A DNA stretch of 64,000 bases from CAIYZT01 sp947461435 (lineage in GTDB: Bacteria > Pseudomonadota > Alphaproteobacteria > Rhodobacterales > Rhodobacteraceae). A program made the position numbers and the translations under genes. Each line of letters starts with the position of its first letter. The stretch's first letter is position 1. Shown piece after piece: positions 15,707-23,555 of this stretch. Where the stretch lies: positions 3,286,001 to 3,350,000 of the forward strand of contig OZ260083.1 in assembly GCA_965284435.1 (NCBI GenBank), written 5' to 3'. Below the pieces are notes generated by a model. The model had not been told where the DNA came from. It saw nothing but the letters and a program-made list of their open reading frames with translations, and did no database searches.

Positions 15707-16413
15707 AGCGTTGGGTCATATCCGGCACGCGTCAGCCGCGTCAAATCCGACAAACGTTCTTTCTGACGGCCCGCCTCATCAAAATTGGCAGGCGACAGCC
15801 AAACGCGATAGGCCTCCCGCAGCGCCGGCCATTCAGAGTCAATCACTGAAAACCACGCCGTATCGCGGTTGCGGCCTTTCACGATCGTCGCTTGGCGAAA
15901 CACCCCTTCGAAACTGAACCCAAGCCGCTGCGCCGCCCGGCGCGAGGGGACATTCAGCGCATCGCATTTCCATTCAAACCGCCGATAGCCCGCACAAAAC
16001 GCCCAATCCATCATCAAAAACTGCATTTCGGTTGCGACCGCACTGCGCTGAATTTGGGGCGACAGGCAAATATGCCCGATCTCGATACTGCCGGCCTCGG
16101 GGGTAATGCGCAGGAAACCGGCCAGACCGCCGCACTGGCCCGTCCCCTTGTCCCGCAGGGCGTAAAAGAACGGATCCTGACCGCTGGCTGACTCTTTCAT
16201 CCACCGATGATAGGCCGACGCCGAAGAAAACGGGCCGTAGGGAAGATAATCCCACAAATCATCATGACCGCTGACCGCCGCAAACAGATCCGCCGCGTGC
16301 GCATCGGCCGACAGGCGCTCCAGTCGTACCGAATACCCCTCCAAAACCGCCTGTCCCGGGGGAACCGGAACCTTCCAGTTCACCAGACTTTCGCCAAATT
16401 GTTTTGCAGGCAC
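15703..16413 (-). CDS. GNAT N-acetyltransferase, RimJ/RimL type
   Basis: A 236-residue GNAT enzyme of the RimJ/RimL-like group. Characteristic stretches are LWDYLPYGPF, GSIEIGHICLSP (strands 4-5) and KCDALNVPSRRAAQRLGF (acetyl-CoA contacts and last helix). The GTG at 16413 has GAAGGA six bases upstream and gives the normal family length; an ATG at 16473 adds a Pro/Gly-rich tail unlike homologues. It overlaps the convergent receiver gene by 4 bp. The substrate may be a protein N-terminus or a small amine. Confidence 0.8.
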   Translation of the reverse strand: MPAKQFGESLVNWKVPVPPGQAVLEGYSVRLERLSADAHAADLFAAVSGHDDLWDYLPYGPFSSASAYHRWMKESASGQDPFFYALRDKGTGQCGGLAGFLRITPEAGSIEIGHICLSPQIQRSAVATEMQFLMMDWAFCAGYRRFEWKCDALNVPSRRAAQRLGFSFEGVFRQATIVKGRNRDTAWFSVIDSEWPALREAYRVWLSPANFDEAGRQKERLSDLTRLTRAGYDPTL

Positions 16414-16469
16414 GACAGATCCTTCGCCTTTTTTCCCACCTTGCCCCGGCATCGGGGGCAAGGGCAAGG

Positions 16470-17663
16470 TCAAAGCAGAAGGCCCGGATCTGGCGGCAGG
16501 ATCAGCCCCGGGAAGATCGTCTTTTCAATCAGACCCACATCAAAGCCATACATCCCGCGCAGCGCGTGGCCCGCCCAGGCGCGCACATCGGTCGTGGGCA
16601 TCAGATCGCGCCGTTCAAACAACGCCGCTTCGTCCAATCCCGGCCAATCTCCCAATACACGGCCGCCCTTCAACGCCCCCCCGGCCAGAACCATGGCCCC
16701 GCCCGTTCCGTGATCGGTGCCTTGCGTTCCATTTTCGCGCGCCGTGCGGCCAAATTCGGTCATCGCCACAAGAAGCGTCTTGCCCCAAGTCTCTCCCAAT
16801 CCTTGCTGAAGGCGCAAGATCACCTGCGCCAACCGCTCCAAGGGCTTGACGATCGCATTGCCTTGCGTGCGGTGCGTATCCCAACCTGATATGGAAAAGC
16901 TTGCAATACGGGTCTCTGCGCGCAACCTCTCGGCCGTAAAATCGGCCAAGGCCAAATCATCGGCAAAGGGGCCGGTCGGCTTTTTGCCCTGCGCATCTGC
17001 TTCGGCCAAATGGGCCGACAGTTCCATGGCTTGGGCCGAGGCGGCATGAAACAACGGATCTGATTGATAGACTTGGTCCAGCAACGCTTTGCTGGCGGCC
17101 GAAAGATCAAGCGATTGCTCGGGCGCCCAAGCAGCAAAAGGCGCCACGCCCTTAAGAATGGGCATTTCGGCGATCCCCACTGAATAGGCGGTCTGCGCCG
17201 TCATCCCCGGGACGGCCTGCAGCAATCGGTTCAGCCAGCCATCGCGTATCTCGGCAATGGGCACATCCATGCCCGTGCCGCCCTCCAGCATGTCTTGGCC
17301 ATCGAAATGGCTGCGCTTGTCCCGATAGGGCGTCGATACGGCATGGACAAAGCCAAGTTGCCCGGCCGACCAAAGCGGCATCAAGTCCTTCATGGCCGGG
17401 TGCAACCAGAAGAAGCCGTCCAGTTCCGACCCCTTGTCCCCTTTGATGATGCTGGGTCGATAGCGGGCAAGATTGGCATCCCCAAAAGGCCGCAAAACGT
17501 CCAACCCGTCCATGGCCCCGCGAAGGATCACAACGATCAATCGATGCTCGCCCAACGGTCGCCCCCCGTTCGACGCCGCAAAGGTGACGGTCGACATCAA
17601 CGGATGGGCCGCCAGCGAACACGCCCCGGCCACTCCCGCCTTCAGAAACGCTCTGCGATCCAT
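16470..17663 (-). CDS. DUF1501 protein with Tat-like signal
   Basis: A 397-residue DUF1501 protein, a family related to the sulfatase/alkaline-phosphatase fold and found with DUF1800 partners. The N-terminus MDRRAFLKAGVAGACSLAA is a twin-arginine type signal (RRAFLK). Later landmarks are VVILRGAMDGLDVL and TEFGRTARENGTQGTDHG near the C-terminal third, where this fold usually places metal ligands (D/H). The role is unknown. It starts 3 bp after the DUF1800 stop, an almost invariant pairing, so the two products probably act together in the envelope. Confidence 0.88.
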   Translation of the reverse strand: MDRRAFLKAGVAGACSLAAHPLMSTVTFAASNGGRPLGEHRLIVVILRGAMDGLDVLRPFGDANLARYRPSIIKGDKGSELDGFFWLHPAMKDLMPLWSAGQLGFVHAVSTPYRDKRSHFDGQDMLEGGTGMDVPIAEIRDGWLNRLLQAVPGMTAQTAYSVGIAEMPILKGVAPFAAWAPEQSLDLSAASKALLDQVYQSDPLFHAASAQAMELSAHLAEADAQGKKPTGPFADDLALADFTAERLRAETRIASFSISGWDTHRTQGNAIVKPLERLAQVILRLQQGLGETWGKTLLVAMTEFGRTARENGTQGTDHGTGGAMVLAGGALKGGRVLGDWPGLDEAALFERRDLMPTTDVRAWAGHALRGMYGFDVGLIEKTIFPGLILPPDPGLLL

Positions 17664-17666
17664 TTT

Positions 17667-19022
17667 CTATCTCCGATTGAAATCAGGCGAGGACAGCACG
17701 ATTCCCACCCCGACAAGTCGCGTTTCCGCGCGCGATGCCGCCGTCATCAACGTTGCAGAGGCCAGTCCCCCCAACGCCGTTGACGCAAAGGCCACAGGCT
17801 CCGGTATTTCCTTGACCAAGCGCTGCGGCATCGACATCGCCCAGTCAATCCGGGCCGCAAGGCGCGGCGGGGTCACCCAAGCCTCGGCCTCTTCGGGCCA
17901 GCCATCAGGCCCGGGCGAATATTTCAACCTTTGCCCCATCTGTTCCATGGGATGCAGAAATCCGCGTTTGAAATCGCCTTGGGACAGGGTCTGAATCTGC
18001 GTGCCCGTCACCCCCAGCGCGCGCGCCGCGGCAACCATGAAATCAAAGGGTTGGCGTATCTTGCTGGGCGCACCCATGGCCGCCGGGTGCGAAAGCAAAA
18101 CCTCGATCACGGTCGGAATATCGCCATCGCTTGCCACAAAGGCCTGCCGCATCGCCTCAACCAAGGCCCGATCTGGCGTATCAGACACAAAATGCACGGC
18201 CAGTTTGTGGGCCATGTGCGCGGCGGTTGCGGGGTGCAGGGCCAGATCGTGCAAGACCCGCTTGATGGATTCAATGCGGTCCGTGCCGTAACTTTGGCCC
18301 ATGACGGTTTCTGCGCCCGGCTCCACGCGCCGGCTTTCAAACGCTGTCATCATATTGTCGTCGACGGTCAATCCCGTCAGCAATTCGGCCAGTTGGCGCA
18401 CATCTTCCTGTGTGTATCCCCCATCCACCCCCAAGGTGTGCAACTCCATCAGCTCGCGGGCCAGATTTTCATTCAGGCCCTTTTCCTGCTTTTGGCCCAT
18501 CGCAGAGTTGGGACCAATCGAAACCTGCTGATCCAGAAAAATCAACATCGCCGGATGCAAGGTGACCGCCTTGACCATGGCGGCAAACGATTTTCCGACA
18601 TTGGGGCGAATGGCGTCTTCGACCAAAGCGAACGGCATATAGATCCCGGATATCCCGCCGCGCGCATTTGCCGTGAAATGGTTGGCAAAAAAATTGACCA
18701 ATCGCTCGCGAAAGGGCGCGGCCGTGTCGATCGCCCGCGCAAGGCCCGTCCGGTGACCAAGGTTCGCCATCGCAACCACCTCGGCCTGCGCGGCGTCTTC
18801 CTTTTCCTTGACGTTGGCGCCCGTCTTGGCAACCTTCTTGATCGCTTGAAGTTTGTCGATCTTCACCGCGTAATCCGCAAGCTTCGGCAAGGGCCATGCG
18901 GCGGCCGCGCGATCGGGCCCCTTCAATTCTTCGGCAATCTCGGCAGAACGGCGCGGCGCGCCCTTTGGCAAAGGCAAGCCATACCCAAAGCGAACCGCCA
19001 GCAGATCATCCGTCACACTCAT
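17667..19022 (-). CDS. DUF1800 protein
   Basis: A 451-residue DUF1800 protein. Family landmarks include RFGYG at the N-terminus, WFANHF-like FFANHFTANA, LNENLARELMELHTLGVDGG and the C-terminal IRQPFDFMVAAARALG. The family is of unknown function and almost always neighbours DUF1501. The ATG at 19022 has GTGAGG upstream and begins at the conserved MSVTDDLLA; a start at 19082 would add 20 basic residues. No signal peptide is visible, so it may be exported by binding the Tat-dependent partner; this is inference. Confidence 0.87.
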   Translation of the reverse strand: MSVTDDLLAVRFGYGLPLPKGAPRRSAEIAEELKGPDRAAAAWPLPKLADYAVKIDKLQAIKKVAKTGANVKEKEDAAQAEVVAMANLGHRTGLARAIDTAAPFRERLVNFFANHFTANARGGISGIYMPFALVEDAIRPNVGKSFAAMVKAVTLHPAMLIFLDQQVSIGPNSAMGQKQEKGLNENLARELMELHTLGVDGGYTQEDVRQLAELLTGLTVDDNMMTAFESRRVEPGAETVMGQSYGTDRIESIKRVLHDLALHPATAAHMAHKLAVHFVSDTPDRALVEAMRQAFVASDGDIPTVIEVLLSHPAAMGAPSKIRQPFDFMVAAARALGVTGTQIQTLSQGDFKRGFLHPMEQMGQRLKYSPGPDGWPEEAEAWVTPPRLAARIDWAMSMPQRLVKEIPEPVAFASTALGGLASATLMTAASRAETRLVGVGIVLSSPDFNRR

Positions 19023-19092
19023 ATCGCGCCTCACACATCGCCCGCGATGCGGGGTTTGACGCAAAGATAGGCGCTTGGTCATCAGACGGAAG

Positions 19093-19109
19093 GGGACGCC
19101 GCGCGTCCC
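19093..19109 (-). terminator. Short hairpin downstream of DUF1993/aspS
   Basis: GGGACGC and GCGTCCC form a perfect 7-bp stem with a 3-nt loop, 24-40 bp after the DUF1993 stop. The minus-strand sequence that follows begins TTCC, so the U-run is weak. A candidate terminator for the aspS-DUF1993 transcript. Confidence 0.35.
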
Positions 19110-19132
19110 GGCAACAAATCGCTTGGAGGCCG

Positions 19133-19618
19133 CTAAATCTGTTCGGCAGGCGGATAGGAATGCAGCCCGTCAAAATCTTCCTTGCCCAGCGCAAGGCCCG
19201 CGGCCCGCAACGACGCATAGCCCATCGTCAGATGGAAAAAGAAATTCGGCAGACAGAACAGGTACAAGAATTGCTCCGCCGTCTGGTCCAGTTCGGCCGC
19301 CCCGGCCGTGTGGGTAATGATCCGCCCTTCGGCCCCGTCAAACTCGGATGGCTTCATCGCCCCCAAGGTTGCCCGCACCACGGCCAGACGCGGGCCCAGC
19401 GCGCGTGGAAGATCGGGCATCTCGCGCCCCGTCAGGGGGCAAACCGCCCGCAGGGCAAACCCCGCGGCGGTTGCAAAATGCTGCACGGCGGGAAAGCTGT
19501 CGGCAATTCGGGCCGCCATCAAATCTGGCCCGGCCTTTTCGGCCATGTCCTGCGCGCGGCCAAGGTAATGCCGAAACACCGGCACAGAGGCGATAAAGAG
19601 GGGCGGAAACGCTGTCAC
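19133..19618 (-). CDS. DUF1993 family protein (second copy in window)
   Basis: A 161-residue DUF1993 protein, more typical of the family than the copy at 5.1 kb. It has the start FPPLFIASVPVFRHYLGR and the conserved FLYLFCLPNFFFHLTMGYA near the C-terminus. A GTG at 19618 with GGAGGG upstream is the best start, and it lies 16 bp after the aspS stop, so it is co-transcribed with aspS. The function is unknown. The two DUF1993 proteins share the PNF-F-FH segment but little else, so they are old paralogues. Confidence 0.85.
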   Translation of the reverse strand: MTAFPPLFIASVPVFRHYLGRAQDMAEKAGPDLMAARIADSFPAVQHFATAAGFALRAVCPLTGREMPDLPRALGPRLAVVRATLGAMKPSEFDGAEGRIITHTAGAAELDQTAEQFLYLFCLPNFFFHLTMGYASLRAAGLALGKEDFDGLHSYPPAEQI

Positions 19619-19634
19619 GACCCGCCCTCCATTG

Positions 19635-21416
19635 TCATGCGTCCTTGGGCACGACACGCAAGCGCAAGTCGCGCAACTGCTCGTTCAACGGCTCCGACGG
19701 CGCGCCCATCAACAGATCTTCGGCGCGCTGGTTCATCGGGAACATGATGACCTCGCGGATATTCATCTCATCGGCCAGCAGCATCACGGCCCGGTCGATC
19801 CCCATGGCACAGCCCCCGTGGGGCGGCGCGCCATATTTGAACGCCTTCACCATCCCGCCAAACCGCTTGTCAACTTCGCTGTTGGGATAGCCCGCCAACT
19901 CGAAAGCCTTGTACATGATTTCCGGCTTATGGTTGCGAATGCCGCCGGAGATAAGCTCGTACCCGTTACAGGCAAGGTCATACTGATAGGCATAAACGTT
20001 CAAGGGATCACCCTGAAGCGCCTCTAGCCCGCCCTGCGGCATGGAAAACGGGTTATGGCTAAAGTCGATTTTGCCATCGTCGGTCTTTTCATACATCGGA
20101 AAGTCAACGATCCACGCAAAACGGAACGTATCCGTCTCGGCCAATCCCAATTCCCGGCCAATCTCGTTGCGCGCCCGGCCCGCAACCGACTGGAAGGCAT
20201 CGGGCTTGCCCCCAAGGAAAAACGCCGCATCCCCCAGACCAAGACCCAGCTGCACCCGGATCGCCTCGGTCCGCTCTGGCCCGATGTTCTTGGCCAGCGG
20301 CCCGGCCGCTTCCATACCCGATCCATCTTCGGCCTCGCGCCAGAAGATATAGCCCATCCCCGGAAGGCCTTCTTTTTGCGCAAAGGCGTTCATCCGGTCA
20401 CAGAACTTGCGGCTGCCCCCCGTTGGCGCGGGAATGGCCCGTATCTCGGTGCCTTCCTGCTCCAGCAGCTTGGCGAACACGGCAAAACCTGACCCGCGGA
20501 AATGCTCGGAAACGATTTGCATCCGGATCGGGTTGCGAAGGTCGGGCTTGTCCGATCCGAACCACAGCAAGCTGTCGCGATAGGCGATCAACGGCCAGTC
20601 GGCGGGCACTTTCATCTCGGGGCGGAACTCTTCGAAAACGCCTTGAATCACGGGCTGCACGGCCGCAAAGATATCGGCCTGCTCGACAAAGGACATCTCG
20701 ACATCCAACTGGTAAAAGTCGGTCGGAGAGCGGTCTGCCCGCGGGTCTTCATCGCGAAAACACGGCGCGATCTGAAAGTACCGATCAAACCCCGATACCA
20801 TGATCAACTGCTTGAACTGCTGCGGTGCCTGCGGCAGGGCGTAAAACTTTCCCGGATGCAAGCGGGACGGCACCAAAAAGTCGCGCGCGCCCTCAGGGCT
20901 GGAGGCGGTGATGATCGGCGTCTGAAACTCGTTGAACCCCTGATCCCACATGCGATTGCGCAAACTGCGCACAACGTTCGACCGCAACATCATGTTCTTG
21001 TGCAGCTTTTCACGGCGCAGGTCCAAGAAACGATAGGTCAGACGGGTTTCTTCAGGGTATTCGACATCGCCGAAAACCGGCATCGGCAGGTCTTCGGCTG
21101 CCCCCAGAACCCGCATGGCCGTCACGTAAACTTCAATCTCGCCCGTCGGGATCTTGGGGTTCACAAGGGCGGCGTCGCGCGCCATCACCCGGCCATCAAT
21201 GGAAATTACCCATTCGGCACGCACCTTGTCCAAATCGGCAAAGGCCGCGCTGTCACTGTCAGCAATCAATTGCGTGATGCCGTAATGATCCCGCAGGTCA
21301 ATGAACAAAACCCCGCCATGATCGCGAACACGGTGAACCCAGCCCGACAGGCGGACGGTTTGACCTTCATTCGATTTGTTCAGATCGGCGCAAGTTTGGC
21401 TGCGGTAGGCGTGCAT
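19635..21416 (-). CDS. aspS: Aspartyl-tRNA synthetase
   Basis: A 593-residue class IIb synthetase. The N-terminal OB anticodon-binding domain (SGWVHRVRDHGGVLFIDLRD) is followed by motif 2 (FRDEDPRADR), the bacterial GAD insert, and motif 3 (GCAMGIDRAVMLLAD) near residue 540. Motif 2 is followed by SPTDFYQLDVEMSF rather than the QPEFTQ pattern of many bacteria, a common alphaproteobacterial variation. The length equals that of bacterial AspRS. The ATG at 21416 begins at the conserved MHAYRS. DUF1993 follows after 16 bp. Confidence 0.96.
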   Translation of the reverse strand: MHAYRSQTCADLNKSNEGQTVRLSGWVHRVRDHGGVLFIDLRDHYGITQLIADSDSAAFADLDKVRAEWVISIDGRVMARDAALVNPKIPTGEIEVYVTAMRVLGAAEDLPMPVFGDVEYPEETRLTYRFLDLRREKLHKNMMLRSNVVRSLRNRMWDQGFNEFQTPIITASSPEGARDFLVPSRLHPGKFYALPQAPQQFKQLIMVSGFDRYFQIAPCFRDEDPRADRSPTDFYQLDVEMSFVEQADIFAAVQPVIQGVFEEFRPEMKVPADWPLIAYRDSLLWFGSDKPDLRNPIRMQIVSEHFRGSGFAVFAKLLEQEGTEIRAIPAPTGGSRKFCDRMNAFAQKEGLPGMGYIFWREAEDGSGMEAAGPLAKNIGPERTEAIRVQLGLGLGDAAFFLGGKPDAFQSVAGRARNEIGRELGLAETDTFRFAWIVDFPMYEKTDDGKIDFSHNPFSMPQGGLEALQGDPLNVYAYQYDLACNGYELISGGIRNHKPEIMYKAFELAGYPNSEVDKRFGGMVKAFKYGAPPHGGCAMGIDRAVMLLADEMNIREVIMFPMNQRAEDLLMGAPSEPLNEQLRDLRLRVVPKDA

Positions 21417-21455
21417 CGTTTTCCCCTTTGGCGAGGCTTATTTTCAGTCATTGGC

Positions 21456-21484
21456 GATAGACCCCCGGCGCGCGCGCAAGTCAA
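21456..21484 (-). promoter_or_regulatory. Candidate sigma70 promoter of aspS
   Basis: On the minus strand TTGACT (21484-21479) and TCTATC (21461-21456) are separated by 17 bp. The -35 box matches five of six consensus bases, the -10 box only about three. The predicted start would leave a leader of roughly 30 nt before the aspS ATG at 21416. Confidence 0.35.
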
Positions 21485-21566
21485 GGCCCGACGGCGGCAC
21501 GTTGGGCAAATATGCGCTCCCCCGTCGCCGACGCGGCGCCAGGACGCTCCTGATGCGGCGTTCCGG

Positions 21567-22184
21567 TCAGGCGTGCCACAGGGCAGGAATCAGACCGCGC
21601 AGCGAATTGCCAACCCAAAGCCGCACCTTGGGCAGGTCATGGGCCAGCAAAACCTCTGGCGGGCAGGCCATTTCGGCCCGCAACACCCCCGGCAAAAGCC
21701 CGCAGGAAAGGGGCGGGGTGCGCAGGCCATCCCCCCGGTCAAAAAACACCGTTGTGATGCTGCCATCGCAAACTTCGCCGCGTTCGTTGATAAATATCAC
21801 CTCATCCATGCCCTGCGGCAGGGCGGCGCGCGCGGCATCATAGATGGCCCGGCGCGTGGATTTGACCGCAAGCCAAGGATCGGTTGACAAAAGCCGCTCC
21901 TGCGCCAGCGCCACCCGCCAAAGGGCGGCAGTCGCGGGCAGCGGGGCTTGCCCCAGATCAAGCGTGCCAAAACAATCCAAGGTCAGGCGCAACCGCGTAC
22001 CGAATTGGGGGTCGGCACGCGCCACCACGCGGTCAAACGCCTGCGGGTCAAACCGCCAGCCCAAGGCTTTTGCGCTCGCGGCCATGCGGGCCCGGTGCAA
22101 TCCCACCCGGGCAGAGCCATGGCCGAATGTTTCAATCAGCTTTAGCCCCGGGGCATCAGCCCCCGCGCATAGCGTGCTTTCCAC
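21567..22184 (-). CDS. pabC: Aminodeoxychorismate lyase-like, aminotransferase class IV
   Basis: A 205-residue class IV PLP enzyme, probably 4-amino-4-deoxychorismate lyase, which releases p-aminobenzoate for folate. The Schiff-base lysine is K108 in VKSTRRAIYDAA, followed by the typical NERGEVCDGSITTVFF. It is shorter than canonical PabC (about 270), which is normal for this compact alphaproteobacterial type. A GTG at 22184 with GGAGGAG upstream is preferred. The start overlaps pabB by 43 bp, so translation is coupled. Confidence 0.85.
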   Translation of the reverse strand: MESTLCAGADAPGLKLIETFGHGSARVGLHRARMAASAKALGWRFDPQAFDRVVARADPQFGTRLRLTLDCFGTLDLGQAPLPATAALWRVALAQERLLSTDPWLAVKSTRRAIYDAARAALPQGMDEVIFINERGEVCDGSITTVFFDRGDGLRTPPLSCGLLPGVLRAEMACPPEVLLAHDLPKVRLWVGNSLRGLIPALWHA

Positions 22185-23284
22185 AGGGCCTCCTCCCATT
22201 CTGATCGGGCCGTGCTGTCTTGCACAATCCCGCCGCCCACATTCAACCGCACGCGCCCATCGTCAAAGACAGACAAGGTGCGGATCGCAACGTTAAAGCC
22301 CGCCGCGCCATCCGGCCCCATCCAGCCGATTGCCCCGCAATAGACATCGCGCGCATGCGGCTCAACTTCGCGAATGATTTGCATCGCCCGTATCTTGGGC
22401 GCCCCCGTGATCGACCCGCAGGGGAAAAGTGCCGCCATCACCCCCGCCAAACTTGCAGGTTCTGCCAAGGTGCCAACCACGGTCGACACCATCTGATGCA
22501 CGCTGGCATAGGTTTCAATGGCAAACAGCTTGGGCACCTTGACCGATCCGACCTTCGCAATGCGGCTGATATCATTGCGCAAAAGATCCACGATCATCAG
22601 ATTTTCGGCCTGCCCCTTGACGCTGGCCCGCAACTCTTCGGCCAATTCCGCATCGCGCACTGGGTCCGGATCGCGCGGGGCGGTGCCCTTCATCGGGCGC
22701 GCCTCGATCCGGCCTTGGGCGTTCAGGCGCATGAACAGTTCCGGGCTGCGCGAAACGATCACCGGCCCTTGGCCCAGATCCGCAAACGCCCCGTGCCGCA
22801 CAGGCTCGCGCGCCTGAAGCGCTGCATAAAGACCCAAAGGCGTGCCCGACAGCAACCGGGCCTGCATCGGGAAGGTCAGGTTGATCTGATAGCAATCCCC
22901 GGCCGCGATATAGTCTTTGACCCGCCCGAAAGCCGCGCCATAGACCTGTTCCTCCACCAAAGGAACGGGGGGCGACAGCGCTACATCCGCCGCTTCGCGC
23001 GCCGCGCGGTCCAGCAAAACGCCGGGCGCTACGGGCGGGCCGAATATCCCCATGGCCAACAGCGGCACCGCACGGTCTTCCGGCATCAGACCGGCAAGCG
23101 CGTCTTCCAGCGCATACCCCGCTTCATACGACAGATAGCCCGCCACATAATGCCCATTGGCACGGGCCGCGTCCAAACGGGCAAGGGCCGCCGCAAGGTC
23201 CTGCGGGTTCCAGACGATCACAACGTCCAATGGCGCCTGAAACAGCGCGGCCTGCCCGTCCGGTCCGTCTTCCAAAAGGATCAC
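22142..23284 (-). CDS. pabB: Aminodeoxychorismate synthase component I
   Basis: A 380-residue chorismate-utilising enzyme that makes 4-amino-4-deoxychorismate. The family signature P(I/M)KGT is present as RPMKGTAPR with the nucleophilic K199, followed by ELRASVKGQAENLMIVDLLRND and the metal-binding FPCGSITGAPKIRAM. It lacks the long N-terminal domain of TrpE, which supports PabB. It starts with a GTG at 23284. The glutaminase subunit (PabA) is not adjacent and must be encoded elsewhere. Confidence 0.92.
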   Translation of the reverse strand: MILLEDGPDGQAALFQAPLDVVIVWNPQDLAAALARLDAARANGHYVAGYLSYEAGYALEDALAGLMPEDRAVPLLAMGIFGPPVAPGVLLDRAAREAADVALSPPVPLVEEQVYGAAFGRVKDYIAAGDCYQINLTFPMQARLLSGTPLGLYAALQAREPVRHGAFADLGQGPVIVSRSPELFMRLNAQGRIEARPMKGTAPRDPDPVRDAELAEELRASVKGQAENLMIVDLLRNDISRIAKVGSVKVPKLFAIETYASVHQMVSTVVGTLAEPASLAGVMAALFPCGSITGAPKIRAMQIIREVEPHARDVYCGAIGWMGPDGAAGFNVAIRTLSVFDDGRVRLNVGGGIVQDSTARSEWEEALWKARYARGLMPRG

Positions 23285-23415
23285 GTTTGATGCCCCCGCG
23301 GCCGCGCGACTGTGGCCTGACTGGGGTTTAGCCGCCGCCGATCGTGCGGACCAGTGCCCTTGCGCCGCAGTGGCTTCTTTTTGCGACGTGATGAATTATC
23401 ATGCGCCGCCCGAAA

Positions 23416-23508
23416 AAGGTTTTGATCAAACCTTGTAAAATTCTATTCAAGACTTGCCAGACTGAAAAATTAAGGCTTCCTTCGTGGCACAGGCGGGGAT
23501 CCCCGCCT
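23416..23508 (+). promoter_or_regulatory. Promoter/leader region of the APC permease with two palindromes
   Basis: AAGGTTTTGATCAAACCTT (23416-23434) is an inverted repeat with one unpaired T, and AGGCGGGGATCCCCGCCT (23491-23508) is a perfect 18-bp palindrome. Between them the DNA is A/T-rich and probably holds the promoter (candidate -35 TTGATC at 23422). The second palindrome lies 48 bp before the permease ATG and would form a stem with a GATC loop in the mRNA. Operator or attenuator roles are both possible. Confidence 0.45.
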
Positions 23509-23555
23509 TGGCAACGATAAGAAACATGGAACCAACGGTTCGGAGGGTAAGCACT

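Noticed and set aside
23421..23430. TTTGATCAAA as an FNR site before the APC permease
   Set aside because: The two halves are directly adjacent, while FNR needs TTGAT-N4-ATCAA; spacing is wrong.
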